Origin: Chitinophaga qingshengii
GTDB taxonomy: Bacteria; Bacteroidota; Bacteroidia; Chitinophagales; Chitinophagaceae
Length of the DNA stretch: 64,000 bases
NCBI RefSeq assembly: GCF_014529935.1
Contig: NZ_JACVFC010000003.1
Location: 806,001 to 870,000, forward strand
Direction of reading: 5' to 3'
A program made the translations under genes and the position numbers. The stretch's first letter is position 1. Every line of letters begins with the position of its first letter. The notes below the pieces were generated by a model. It was not told the origin of the DNA and did no database searches. It saw nothing but the letters and a program-made list of their open reading frames with translations. Positions 55,216 to 64,000 of this stretch are shown in pieces.

Positions 55216-58200
55216 ATGAGGAAAGTCTTATTCTTCCCTATGGGAATGGTATTGCTTTGCCTGAACGCCACTACCCTGCCACAACAGGCCATGGCACAGC
55301 AAAACAGACCAGTCAACAAACAGCGGCAGGAAAAAATGACCGTAGACGCGGCATTAAAGAAACTGGAAAAAAAGTATGGTGTCACCTTTGTGTACGATAG
55401 AACAATGGCCTACATGAAGTACACTGCCTTCAATCCTGATATGGCAGGCAACCAGAGCGTGGAAGATCAGCTCAAAGCGATCCTCTACCCTAACGGCCTG
55501 CTGTTTCTCTATATTAAAAAGGATTACTACGCCATTACTGTTAACAAAGACAAAGGCAATAATATTCTTCATCCGGAAGACGCTACGCCCCGAAACCAAA
55601 CAGCGTCACCCCGTAACCCGCCAGATTTTACCCAGCCAGCCCGGGGACAGGTAACAGACGAAAAGGGAACGCCCCTGGAACGCATCAGCGTACAGGTAGT
55701 GGGCACCAATACCGGCGCGTTTACAAACGCAGATGGGGCATTCAATATCCCCCATGCCATGAATAAAAAACTGCTGATATCCGGTGTGGGTTATAAACCG
55801 CAGGAGGTAGTCGTTAGCAGCATGACTCCACTCGGCGTGAAACTGGTCGCTTCTTCCAAAGAACTGACAGAAGTTGTAGTAGTAGGTTATGGTGAACAAA
55901 AACGCGCCAAAGTAGTAGGCGCTGTCAGCACCATTAACAACAAGGAACTCACCGAAGCGCCCGTAGCCAGGGTTACAGACGCGTTAGCCGGACGGGTTCC
56001 GGGTTTGTTTGTTACCAAAAACAACGGCGCTCCCGGTACCGGTTCTACAGTCTATGTACGTGGTATCAGCACTACCAATAACTCCGAGCCACTGGTAGTA
56101 ATAGATGGTATCCCCAACCGTAAGATGGATGACATCTCCCCTGCTGATGTGGAAACCATCACGGTCCTCAAAGACGCATCCGCCATCGCGGTATACGGCG
56201 CCAGAGCGGCCAACGGGGTTATCCTCGTAACCACCAAAAGCGGCGGCACCGGTAAACCGGTCATTTCCTTTAATGGTAACCTGACGGTTCAACAACAGAC
56301 CAGACCACTGAAACCACTGGGCTCTTACGATTACGCAGTATTGTATAACCAGGCGCTCAAAAATGAGAACAGCTTCAATCCAGCTGCAGGAAAGGGTTAT
56401 TCAGACGAGGTGCTGGAGAAATACAGAACAGGCAGTGATCCGGACCGTTATCCGAATACTGACTGGTACCACGATGTACTCTCTCCTACTGCTATACAAC
56501 AACGATACGATCTGTCTGTCAGCGGCGGCAGCGAGAAAACACGCTACTTTGTATCTGCAGGCTACAACCAGGAAGGCGGCTTTTATCCGGCGGTAGACTT
56601 TAAACGCTATAACCTGCGCACCAGCCTTCAATCCGAAATCGCCAAAGGATTGCTGTTCGATGTTAAGATGGCGGGCATTATGTCTGAAGCGAAGAACCCG
56701 CGGCAAGGCAATGCCACCATTATGAAAATTGCGATGTCCAGCCCGCCTTTTTATGCCAACCAGTTCAGCAATGGATTGTATGGTTTTGTACCTGCGGCCA
56801 AAGGTAATATCTATCAGCAGTCCAGAGGCGCAGATGGTTACAGCCGGTCCAACATCGGGACCTTCAACGGGAACCTCTCTCTTCAATATAAGATACCCTT
56901 CGCGCAGGGCCTCTCTGTGAAAGGTACCTATGCCTATGATCGAATCATGAACTATGGTAAATCCTTCTCTACACCGTATGCCCTGTATAACCTGGATCTT
57001 AATACCGGTGAGATGAAGAAGGCCAATAATACTCCAACAGCGCCTGCGTTGACAGAGAACTACCGCCAGTCTTACTATTCTACCGGCGAATTTTCTGTTA
57101 ACTATGACCGTGACTTCAAAGATCATCATGTTGGTGGCATGTTACTATATACCCAGACTATCTATGGTGAACGTTACTTCAACGCTACCGGCAATAACTT
57201 TGTATCTTCAGCGCTGGACATCCTGGATGCAGCGGACCCAACCAACGTATCTATAGGTGGTACTGCCAAACGTCAGTACAGACAAGGGCTGGTAGGTCGT
57301 TTCACCTACGACTTTCAACAGAAATACCTGCTGGAAATGAACTTCCGGTATGATGGTTCCGATATCTTCCCTCCCGGTCATCAGTTTGGCTTCTTCCCTT
57401 CTGTCGGTGCAGGTTGGGTAGTGTCTAAAGAAAACTTCTTCCCCCAAAAAGGATTGGTGGATTACCTTAAACTCCGCGGCTCCTGGGGCCAGCTGGGTAA
57501 TGACCGTGTAGATCCTTACCAGTTCCTGGCTTCCTACAAACTGGTAGGTGCCGATATCTATGGTGTTAGCCATGGTTATTCCTTTGGTGGTACTACCCCG
57601 GTGTACTATCAGGGTTTACAGGCAAACGTGTTACCTAATCCGAATTTCACCTGGGAGAAAGCTGTCATGAGCAACATCGGGTTTGATATGACGCTGTGGG
57701 ACAACCGGATCAACATCACGGCAGATTACTTTTACAAACGTACCAAAGATATCTTAGCACCCCGTGTACAGGCTGTTCCAGATGTTATCGGTATCGACCT
57801 GCCAGTGGAGAACGCTGGTATTGTAGATAACCGCGGTTTTGAAATCAGCGCTGGCTACAATGGCAAAGCGAATAAATTCACTTATTATTTCAGACCCAAT
57901 CTGACCTTTGCCCGCAACAAAGTAGTGTATTACCCAGAGGCCAATTCTATCCCTGCCTGGCAGCGGCTTACCGGCAGATCTGTTATTATGAAACCCGCCG
58001 GCGCTACCAAAATAGAACCGAAATTTATCTCCGACGGATTGTATCAATCACAGGATGAAGTAGAGAAAGGGCCTAAACCACTGTATCCTACTGTATCTGC
58101 CGGCGATATTCGTTACGTGGATATCGATGGCGATGGTAAAATCACCAACAATGATAAGGTACTTACCGATAACGGCGGCTATCCGGAAATACAATACGGT

Positions 58201-58650
58201 ATTGCAATGGGCGGCCGCTACAAAGGCTTTGAAGTGAGCCTGCTGTGGCAGGGTGCTGGCAACGTACAGGCCTATGTGTATGGCGCCTATGCCTTCCCCT
58301 TCAACGCAGACGGCCATGCCCAGGAAATGCACAGGAACTACTGGACACCGGACAATCCCAATGCAGCTTTCCCACGCTTGTCAATTGCCTACGTGAACAA
58401 CACACAGGAATCTGATTACTGGCTGCACAACGCTTCCTATATCCGTCTGAAAAATGCCGAACTGGCCTACAATCTGCCTGGTCAGTGGATGCGCATCGCG
58501 GGCATCAAAGGAGTAAGAGTTTATGTAAACGGTAACAACCTGCTGACATTCAGCCGTCTGAAACAAATAGATCCGGAAGCGGCAGCTTATAACACCATTG
58601 CCTATCCGATTATCCGGAGCTACAATGCCGGCATTAACATTCAAATGTAA
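55216..58650 (+). CDS. SusC/RagA family TonB-dependent transducer/transporter
   Basis: 1144 residues. Signal peptide to about residue 27 (QAMAQQ), STN signalling domain at about 37-100 (MTVDAALKKLEKKYGVTFVYD), carboxypeptidase-like regulatory domain at about 135-212, the SusC-specific TEVVVVGYG at the start of the plug, then the 22-strand barrel ending in NAGINIQM with a terminal hydrophobic residue. The STN domain shows that it signals through the upstream FecR and sigma factor. It imports an unknown glycan, peptide or similar ligand together with the next gene product. Confidence 0.95.
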   Translation: MRKVLFFPMGMVLLCLNATTLPQQAMAQQNRPVNKQRQEKMTVDAALKKLEKKYGVTFVYDRTMAYMKYTAFNPDMAGNQSVEDQLKAILYPNGLLFLYIKKDYYAITVNKDKGNNILHPEDATPRNQTASPRNPPDFTQPARGQVTDEKGTPLERISVQVVGTNTGAFTNADGAFNIPHAMNKKLLISGVGYKPQEVVVSSMTPLGVKLVASSKELTEVVVVGYGEQKRAKVVGAVSTINNKELTEAPVARVTDALAGRVPGLFVTKNNGAPGTGSTVYVRGISTTNNSEPLVVIDGIPNRKMDDISPADVETITVLKDASAIAVYGARAANGVILVTTKSGGTGKPVISFNGNLTVQQQTRPLKPLGSYDYAVLYNQALKNENSFNPAAGKGYSDEVLEKYRTGSDPDRYPNTDWYHDVLSPTAIQQRYDLSVSGGSEKTRYFVSAGYNQEGGFYPAVDFKRYNLRTSLQSEIAKGLLFDVKMAGIMSEAKNPRQGNATIMKIAMSSPPFYANQFSNGLYGFVPAAKGNIYQQSRGADGYSRSNIGTFNGNLSLQYKIPFAQGLSVKGTYAYDRIMNYGKSFSTPYALYNLDLNTGEMKKANNTPTAPALTENYRQSYYSTGEFSVNYDRDFKDHHVGGMLLYTQTIYGERYFNATGNNFVSSALDILDAADPTNVSIGGTAKRQYRQGLVGRFTYDFQQKYLLEMNFRYDGSDIFPPGHQFGFFPSVGAGWVVSKENFFPQKGLVDYLKLRGSWGQLGNDRVDPYQFLASYKLVGADIYGVSHGYSFGGTTPVYYQGLQANVLPNPNFTWEKAVMSNIGFDMTLWDNRINITADYFYKRTKDILAPRVQAVPDVIGIDLPVENAGIVDNRGFEISAGYNGKANKFTYYFRPNLTFARNKVVYYPEANSIPAWQRLTGRSVIMKPAGATKIEPKFISDGLYQSQDEVEKGPKPLYPTVSAGDIRYVDIDGDGKITNNDKVLTDNGGYPEIQYGIAMGGRYKGFEVSLLWQGAGNVQAYVYGAYAFPFNADGHAQEMHRNYWTPDNPNAAFPRLSIAYVNNTQESDYWLHNASYIRLKNAELAYNLPGQWMRIAGIKGVRVYVNGNNLLTFSRLKQIDPEAAAYNTIAYPIIRSYNAGINIQM

Positions 58651-58669
58651 ACACTCAACAAGCGTCATC

Positions 58670-60250
58670 ATGAAAAAATATGCATACCTGCTTTTGTTTA
58701 CCGCCTATTTCCTGACGGCCTGCCAGAAAGGCTTTCTGGAGAAAGGTCCGCTGGACAGGTTCACCGACGAGACCGTATGGAAAGACAGTGCCCTGGTAAA
58801 CCTCTATGTAGCTAATATCTACTCCGGTATTATCTCTGAATATGACAGAGCCGGCGACGCGCTGTCTATGAGCTACACCGACGAAGGCGAAGCAAACCGC
58901 CCTTACCTGGATTGTCAGCTGGTAAATTTTGCGCAATACAACGCTGCTACCGGTGTGTTCTCAAGCTCCTGGACCGACAACTACACCAGCATCCGTAAAT
59001 GTAACACCCTGCTGGAACAGCTGCAGTCAGCCCCTTTCAGTGCTGCGCTGCAACAACGTATGCGTGGTGAGGCCTTCTTCCTGCGGGCACTGTTTTATAT
59101 GGATATCTACCAGCATTTCGGTGCATTCCCGATTATCGACAAAGCACTGGGCCTGAACGACGAACTAGCCGTTCCAAGAGCTACCAATAAAGCCTGCGTC
59201 GATTTCATCCTGAAAGACCTGGAAGCAGCAGCAGCTATTCTTCCGGCTAAATACACCGATCTTGCGCAAACAGGCCGTGCTACCAAAGGCGCCTGTTATG
59301 CCATGAAGTGCCGGCTGCTGCTCAATGAACTGGATTACCAGGGCGCAGCTGCGGCGGCCAAACAGGTGATGGACCTGAACCAGTACAAACTGTTTCCTGA
59401 CTTCAAATCCATGTTCCAGCCAGCGAATGACAACAACGTGGAAGTGATTTTCGACAAACAGTTCGGCAGCCTGCAAAGCAAACAAAAACATGATCTGAAC
59501 AGCTATGAATATCCGCGTAACTTCACCGGTTTTGCAAGTGGTGTAAATGATCCTACCCAAAATATCGTAGATGCGTTCCTGATGAAAGATGGTAAACCCT
59601 GGGATCAATCTCCCCTGTATAATCCTGATCATCCTTATGATAACCGGGACCCGCGCCTGTATGCCAGCGTATTGTACGATGGTATCATGTTCCGGGGCGA
59701 AATCCTGGACCTGCGTTTAGGTAGCGCCGCCAATCCTACCGACAGAGGCACACCTACCGGTTATTACCTGAAAAAATTCCTGGATACGACCTATGACCTC
59801 AAAGGCTTATCTGTTCCGAATTTCAACAACTGTGTGATCATGCGCATGGGTGAAGTATATCTCAACTACGCAGAGTGTCAGTTGAAGTTGGGCAATCCGG
59901 AAGAAGCCCGTACTTATGTGAACCTGATCCGTGCCCGTGCCGGTATGCCGGAAATCTTACCGGGCGAAATGACCTGGGATAAATACGAGCGGGAAAGAAC
60001 CGTGGAACTGGCCTTTGAAGGACAACGCTGGGCAGACATACGCCGCTGGAAAAAAGGACCTGAGATCATCGGTCAGCCTACCTACGGTATGGTAATAAGT
60101 GTGGTCAACGGTAAACGTACCTACACCCGTACCAAAATTGAAGACCGGGTATTTATCGCGCCGATGATGTATCTGTTCCCCATTCCGCAGACAGTGTTAA
60201 ATAAATATCCAGCTGGAAAAGAATTAGTTCAGAACCCGGATTGGAAGTAA
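58670..60250 (+). CDS. SusD/RagB family nutrient-binding lipoprotein
   Basis: 526 residues from ATG 58670. The signal ends in the lipobox FLTAC with Cys18; then KGFLEKGPLDRFTDETVW. SusD-type TPR helices and the C-terminal RYERERTVELAFEGQRWADIRRWKKG block are present. It caps the SusC barrel on the cell surface. A longer frame from 58598 overlaps susC and lacks the signal peptide at its start, so it is rejected. Confidence 0.95.
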   Translation: MKKYAYLLLFTAYFLTACQKGFLEKGPLDRFTDETVWKDSALVNLYVANIYSGIISEYDRAGDALSMSYTDEGEANRPYLDCQLVNFAQYNAATGVFSSSWTDNYTSIRKCNTLLEQLQSAPFSAALQQRMRGEAFFLRALFYMDIYQHFGAFPIIDKALGLNDELAVPRATNKACVDFILKDLEAAAAILPAKYTDLAQTGRATKGACYAMKCRLLLNELDYQGAAAAAKQVMDLNQYKLFPDFKSMFQPANDNNVEVIFDKQFGSLQSKQKHDLNSYEYPRNFTGFASGVNDPTQNIVDAFLMKDGKPWDQSPLYNPDHPYDNRDPRLYASVLYDGIMFRGEILDLRLGSAANPTDRGTPTGYYLKKFLDTTYDLKGLSVPNFNNCVIMRMGEVYLNYAECQLKLGNPEEARTYVNLIRARAGMPEILPGEMTWDKYERERTVELAFEGQRWADIRRWKKGPEIIGQPTYGMVISVVNGKRTYTRTKIEDRVFIAPMMYLFPIPQTVLNKYPAGKELVQNPDWK

Positions 60251-60279
60251 ATTACAACATCAACCATTAATTAACCAGC

Positions 60280-61413
60280 ATGAATAAAATGACAACCAGC
60301 GCCCGTATGCTGCTGCTATTCACAGCATTGAGCACAGGCGCCTATGCCCAGCAAAAAAACGTTATCATTAAAGGTACCGTTATCGGTGATACCAAAGGAC
60401 ACAACCGCATTGACATGTACAGCCGTAATCCTGACCGGTATGACACCATGACTGTGGTAAACAACACCTTTGGCGGCGAAACCACTTTCGATGCGCCTTA
60501 CCGCTTGCTGTTTGCTTCGCAGTATGACACGAAGGTAAGAGGCGGCTATGCACCACAAGGCATTCTGATCGACAAACCCGGCACTTATCATGTAGTAGCC
60601 CGTATCGACAGCACCGGCACCCACTACTCCTCTGTAGATGGCGCTGCGCAACAGGTATACGCTGCTTTCTCCGCTGCGTTTGACAAAGTGTCTGACGCCA
60701 ACGAAGCGGCGCTGAAAAAGAAATACGGTCCGGATGTTATCAAGAGCCTCTATAGCAAAACGCCGAATGAAGCCGCCGCTACAGAACTGGAAGAGATGGA
60801 AATGAAAGCCGCCAGCAAACTGGTATCCCAGTATGTAAGCAAAAATCCGGGCTCCTATGCCGCCGCTTTCATTCTGCAACGCAACAGCCGTTCACTGGAT
60901 AATAAAACACTGGCTGCCCTGTATGAGCGGCTCACACCGGCGGTAAAAGCCCTGCGTGAAGGAGAAGCCGTTAAAACAGAACTCAGCGCCCGTAAGCTGA
61001 GCAGCACCGGTTCCACCCCTGCAGACTTCACACTGAAGAATGAAGTGGAAAAAGCGGTTAAACTGTCCGACTACCGCGGTAAATACCTGCTGATTGATTT
61101 CTGGGCCAGCTGGTGTGGTCCCTGCCGCGCGGCTTTCCCACATATGCGTGAGCTGTATGCACAATACAAAGACAAGAACTTTGAAATACTGAGCATCTCC
61201 ACTGACCGTGATAAAGCTGCCTGGCTGAAAGCGGCGAAAGATGAAAACAACCCATGGCCGCAAGCCCATGACGACAAAGGCGAAGTATCCAAAAATACGT
61301 TCAACGTACAGGTATTGCCTACCTTGTTCCTCCTGGACCCCAAGGGTAAAATCATCGCGCAAAAACTCGAAGGAGAAGCACTCGACAAGAAGCTGAAAGA
61401 ATTGCTGCCGTAG
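60280..61413 (+). CDS. TlpA-like thiol-disulfide oxidoreductase with N-terminal DUF4369-type domain
   Basis: 377 residues. Signal peptide ending at AYAQQ, a beta-rich DUF4369-like domain (about 28-115), a helical linker, and a C-terminal thioredoxin domain with FWASWCGPCRAAFP (active cysteines 279 and 282) and the cis-proline in VQVLPTLFLLD. Exported; it would reduce disulfides in the periplasm. It follows susD by 29 bases and ends at a terminator, so it belongs to the SusCD unit. Confidence 0.92.
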   Translation: MNKMTTSARMLLLFTALSTGAYAQQKNVIIKGTVIGDTKGHNRIDMYSRNPDRYDTMTVVNNTFGGETTFDAPYRLLFASQYDTKVRGGYAPQGILIDKPGTYHVVARIDSTGTHYSSVDGAAQQVYAAFSAAFDKVSDANEAALKKKYGPDVIKSLYSKTPNEAAATELEEMEMKAASKLVSQYVSKNPGSYAAAFILQRNSRSLDNKTLAALYERLTPAVKALREGEAVKTELSARKLSSTGSTPADFTLKNEVEKAVKLSDYRGKYLLIDFWASWCGPCRAAFPHMRELYAQYKDKNFEILSISTDRDKAAWLKAAKDENNPWPQAHDDKGEVSKNTFNVQVLPTLFLLDPKGKIIAQKLEGEALDKKLKELLP

Positions 61414-61440
61414 TAAAATATCAAACCAACCAATTTAAAA

Positions 61441-61476
61441 AAGAAAAGACGCAGTTCATGCGTCTTTTCTTTTTTA
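61441..61476. terminator. Bidirectional terminator after the SusCD unit
   Basis: AAGAAAAGACGC pairs with GCGTCTTTTCTT around seven bases, followed by TTTT on the plus strand and a mirror T tract on the minus strand. Confidence 0.85.
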
Positions 61477-61528
61477 CAGGATATCATTTTCAAAATCAGC
61501 TGATTATAAAACCGCTATTCACACAATG

Positions 61529-63130
61529 CTAGAAGGTAGCCGCAGCAGGCTGTTTGGCTTTAACGTCAATGATAGTACGATTTATAAACGGCGCCATAAT
61601 AATCAGTAACATCACCCCCAGAATCAATATCACTACCATCTCGTTATAATCCATCGCGTATTTCAGGAATGCCTGTTTCTTAATAGCCTTGTCCAGTAAA
61701 CCGGTAGCGGCACGCGCCGCCATGTCGGGCTGCATACCGCGTGCATGTAAGGCAGACTGGTACAGATTCAGCCTCTCCTGCAAACCATTATCTGCCCGCG
61801 AAACATGATCGCTCAACCGCATATCATGGATACCGGAATAATACAGCGAGAAGTAATTAATGAGTGCCGTACTGATACCGAAAAAGGCAAAGCGGATAAA
61901 TACGCCTACTGCTGCGGCCGACTGGCTCAGGTCTGTGGGTACAGAAGAAATAGTAAACAACAGTATCGGCGTAAACACCATACCGGCGCCCATTCCCTGT
62001 ATCATCAACGGTATAATGAAGGTGTTCATATCAGCTTCGCTGGCAAACAGAAAATACATTCCACCATGAAATAATAAAAGCAAGGCAAAACCGGCCAGCC
62101 AGATGAACTGAAGCGGCCTCTTTTTGATAATCAGTCTCCCGGATATCACCGCACCCATGATAATGCCCGCGATATTATAAATCAGCAGCTCGTATAGGTT
62201 GATCGGGTCCAGCCCCAGCACCGTAGAGAAATAGGTAGTCGTAATAGAAAAAGCGCCCCGGATCAGGTACAGCATCCCGATCAGAAAAATACCAAACAAA
62301 AATGCCCTCGACTGAAATACTTCCTGGTGAATAAAAGGGCGCTTCCGCGTAAGTTGCCTGGCAACAAATATGATCGCCAGAAAAACAATACCGATAATAC
62401 TCCACACAATGGTATCATCCTGCAGCCAGTAGTATTGCTGACCGTAGGTAACCACATAAGCGATAAGTATCAGCATGGGACTATACAGGAAGAAGCTGGC
62501 CCAATCCAGCTGGTACAGGGGTGTTTTCCGGACCAGGTGTACCTTGTTCATCAGCAGCAGTAACAATATACCACCGGGTACAAACGTGTAGATGATCAGT
62601 TTGTAGAGTACATTGTACTCATAGTTATCGACCAGTGGTGCCGTGACCAGGGAGGTGAGTGAAGCCGAACACAGGATCATGGTATAAAAGATAGCGTACC
62701 CTGTTTCCCTGGCATGCTCGGATTTTAATCTCCCGAAAAGCAATGTCAGACAGATACTGGTTACTCCGCAATTGACCACTCCCTGCAGGAAACGGCAGGC
62801 AAAAAGTACGGGTAATGTACGGGTATGATAACACGCATAGCTGATCACTACCTGTAATACGAGGCATATGAGGAAATATTCTTTAGTAGATACCCGGCTG
62901 AAAAAGCGGCGCTCCAATGGCGTGAAGCTGGCGAGGGCAGCGTAATACAACAGCATAGAGAACTGTATGTCCGCCGGTTCCACACCGTAGAAACCTGTTG
63001 CCGCACTGATGTTGGCGGTGGACAATGCAAACAGCATCACCGTTGGCAGCATCACCAGGAAGATCGTCAGCCTGATGAGCCATTCCGGAGCCCATGACCT
63101 GAATATGGGGTTGCCTTTACTCATGATCAC
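61529..63130 (-). CDS. MFS efflux transporter (EmrB/DHA2 type)
   Basis: 533 residues with 14 hydrophobic segments. FACRFLQGVVNCG in the fourth/fifth helix region is a motif-C-like element and MIQGMGAGMVFTPILL is typical of DHA2 pumps. With the preceding membrane-fusion protein gene, whose stop overlaps its start (ATGA), it forms an EmrAB-like drug or toxic-compound export system across both membranes, needing a TolC-type channel not seen here. Confidence 0.9.
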   Translation of the reverse strand: MIMSKGNPIFRSWAPEWLIRLTIFLVMLPTVMLFALSTANISAATGFYGVEPADIQFSMLLYYAALASFTPLERRFFSRVSTKEYFLICLVLQVVISYACYHTRTLPVLFACRFLQGVVNCGVTSICLTLLFGRLKSEHARETGYAIFYTMILCSASLTSLVTAPLVDNYEYNVLYKLIIYTFVPGGILLLLLMNKVHLVRKTPLYQLDWASFFLYSPMLILIAYVVTYGQQYYWLQDDTIVWSIIGIVFLAIIFVARQLTRKRPFIHQEVFQSRAFLFGIFLIGMLYLIRGAFSITTTYFSTVLGLDPINLYELLIYNIAGIIMGAVISGRLIIKKRPLQFIWLAGFALLLLFHGGMYFLFASEADMNTFIIPLMIQGMGAGMVFTPILLFTISSVPTDLSQSAAAVGVFIRFAFFGISTALINYFSLYYSGIHDMRLSDHVSRADNGLQERLNLYQSALHARGMQPDMAARAATGLLDKAIKKQAFLKYAMDYNEMVVILILGVMLLIIMAPFINRTIIDVKAKQPAAATF

Positions 63131-64000
63131 TGATGGGCTTTAGATATAGATACGTTTACACTCATACCGGCAGAAAGGGCTTGCAGTTCTTCCGGCGTAC
63201 CGTTTAGCCGTATCCGTACGGGAATACGCTGCGCGATCTTGACGAAGTTACCAGTGGCATTATCCGGCGGCAGCAGCGAAAACCGGCTACCGGTGGCTCC
63301 TGACAGGGATTCTATCTTCCCGGTAAAACTTTTACCAGGGAAAGCATCTACCACAATATGCGCATCTTCTCCAATATACATATGCCGGATCTGTGTCTCT
63401 TTAAAATTGGCCACTACCCATTTACCGGCTTCCCAGTCCACGATATAAGCCAGTGTTTGTCCGGCTTGTACCAGCTGTCCCGGTTGAATGGTACGGCGGC
63501 CCATTTTACCATTATAGGGCGCGGTGATGATGGTATAAGACACCGTGAGGTTTCTGTTTTGCACCACCGCTTCTCTCCTTTTGATTTCCGCTTCCAGTGC
63601 GCTCTGCTGTACCCGGGCATCGTTGATTTTAGCCAGGGCTGCGTTGTGGGCATCGATAGCCGTATTGTATTCGGAGCGGGCTACGGCCAATGCGGCTTCC
63701 ACTCTTTCCAGCTGTTGTTTGGTGGCAGACTCTGCGTCATAGAGTTTTTTGTAGCGGTCGTATTCCTGTTCCTGGTTCTGCAGTTTCGCTTTGGCGGCCG
63801 CTATCTGCGACTCGTATACTTTAGCCGTTTGGCCGGAAGTATTCACGTTACTCTGGATAACGCTTACCTGCGCTTTCGCATTGAGTAATGCTGCATCTGC
63901 TTCCTGCTGCTGGGCCGCATATTCGCTGTTGTCGATAATGACCAGCGTATCCCCTTTCTTTACCACCTGGTTTTCCTCGTAACGAATGGACTGCACATAG
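63127..64000 (-). CDS. HlyD/EmrA family membrane fusion protein, 5' end outside window
   Basis: About 290 residues are visible; the frame runs open past the window end. It has the biotinyl-lipoyl half-motif VVKKGDTLVIIDNSEY, a long coiled coil (ALLNAKAQV to AALEAEIKRREA), the second lipoyl half (TAPYNGKMGRRTIQPGQLVQAGQ) and the beta-barrel part with VDAFPGKSFTGKIESLSGATGS. The N-terminal membrane helix lies outside. It links the MFS pump to an outer-membrane channel. Confidence 0.92.
   Translation of the reverse strand, partial: YVQSIRYEENQVVKKGDTLVIIDNSEYAAQQQEADAALLNAKAQVSVIQSNVNTSGQTAKVYESQIAAAKAKLQNQEQEYDRYKKLYDAESATKQQLERVEAALAVARSEYNTAIDAHNAALAKINDARVQQSALEAEIKRREAVVQNRNLTVSYTIITAPYNGKMGRRTIQPGQLVQAGQTLAYIVDWEAGKWVVANFKETQIRHMYIGEDAHIVVDAFPGKSFTGKIESLSGATGSRFSLLPPDNATGNFVKIAQRIPVRIRLNGTPEELQALSAGMSVNVSISKAHQ

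Overview
The window is chromosomal DNA of a Bacteroidota bacterium, most likely Chitinophagaceae and Chitinophaga-like. The signs are a SusC/SusD pair with an ECF sigma/FecR pair, MqnA-type menaquinone synthesis, many FtsX/S41/M1 genes of the Bacteroidota style, and repeated promoter elements of the form TAnnTTTG, the Bacteroidota -7 box. Protein names rest on recognising motifs and family features by eye; no database search was run.

Layout. 0-9.8 kb: the end of an AsmA-like gene, metY, a Hen1/nucleotidyltransferase/Pnkp RNA-repair operon with overlapping genes, and a quinone-oxidoreductase-like gene. 9.9-19 kb: housekeeping genes (manA, yraN, purB, mqnA), an M1 peptidase and a peptide-binding lipoprotein, separated by very long hairpins. 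19-25.3 kb: a desaturase, then a five-gene operon that reads as a polyprenyl-phosphate pentose (DprE1/DprE2-like) pathway ending in a GT-C type membrane transferase. 25.4-33 kb: an FtsX permease, an S41 peptidase, a decayed DUF2695-like gene, SDR, CGNR regulator, EamA transporter and Gfo/Idh oxidoreductase. 33.4-38.7 kb: trehalose synthesis (OtsA-OtsB fusion), GH15 hydrolase and glucokinase. 38.67-40.1 kb: a fluoride riboswitch in front of a CLC-type fluoride exporter.

40.86-51.36 kb is the standout region: a compact, AT-rich element of exactly 10,495 bp between two 20-bp direct repeats that contain a perfect XerD-binding arm of a dif site. It carries no integrase. Almost all genes lie on the minus strand in the order small early genes, small membrane proteins, a candidate major capsid protein of 326 aa, four further small membrane proteins, a beta-rich virion protein, a membrane-anchored lytic transglycosylase and a rolling-circle-type replication initiator. 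Divergent paralogous XRE repressors and a small plus-strand gene sit at the left end, next to a cluster of hairpins and short repeats that looks like a single-stranded replication origin. The content and order resemble FLiP-like (Finnlakeviridae) tailless, membrane-containing ssDNA phages, here as a prophage apparently integrated at the host dif site by the host XerC/XerD recombinases.

51.8-64 kb: an SDR gene and its TetR regulator sharing one operator sequence, an ECF sigma factor/FecR/SusC/SusD/thioredoxin-like nutrient-uptake locus, and a convergent EmrB/EmrA-type efflux pair that runs off the window.
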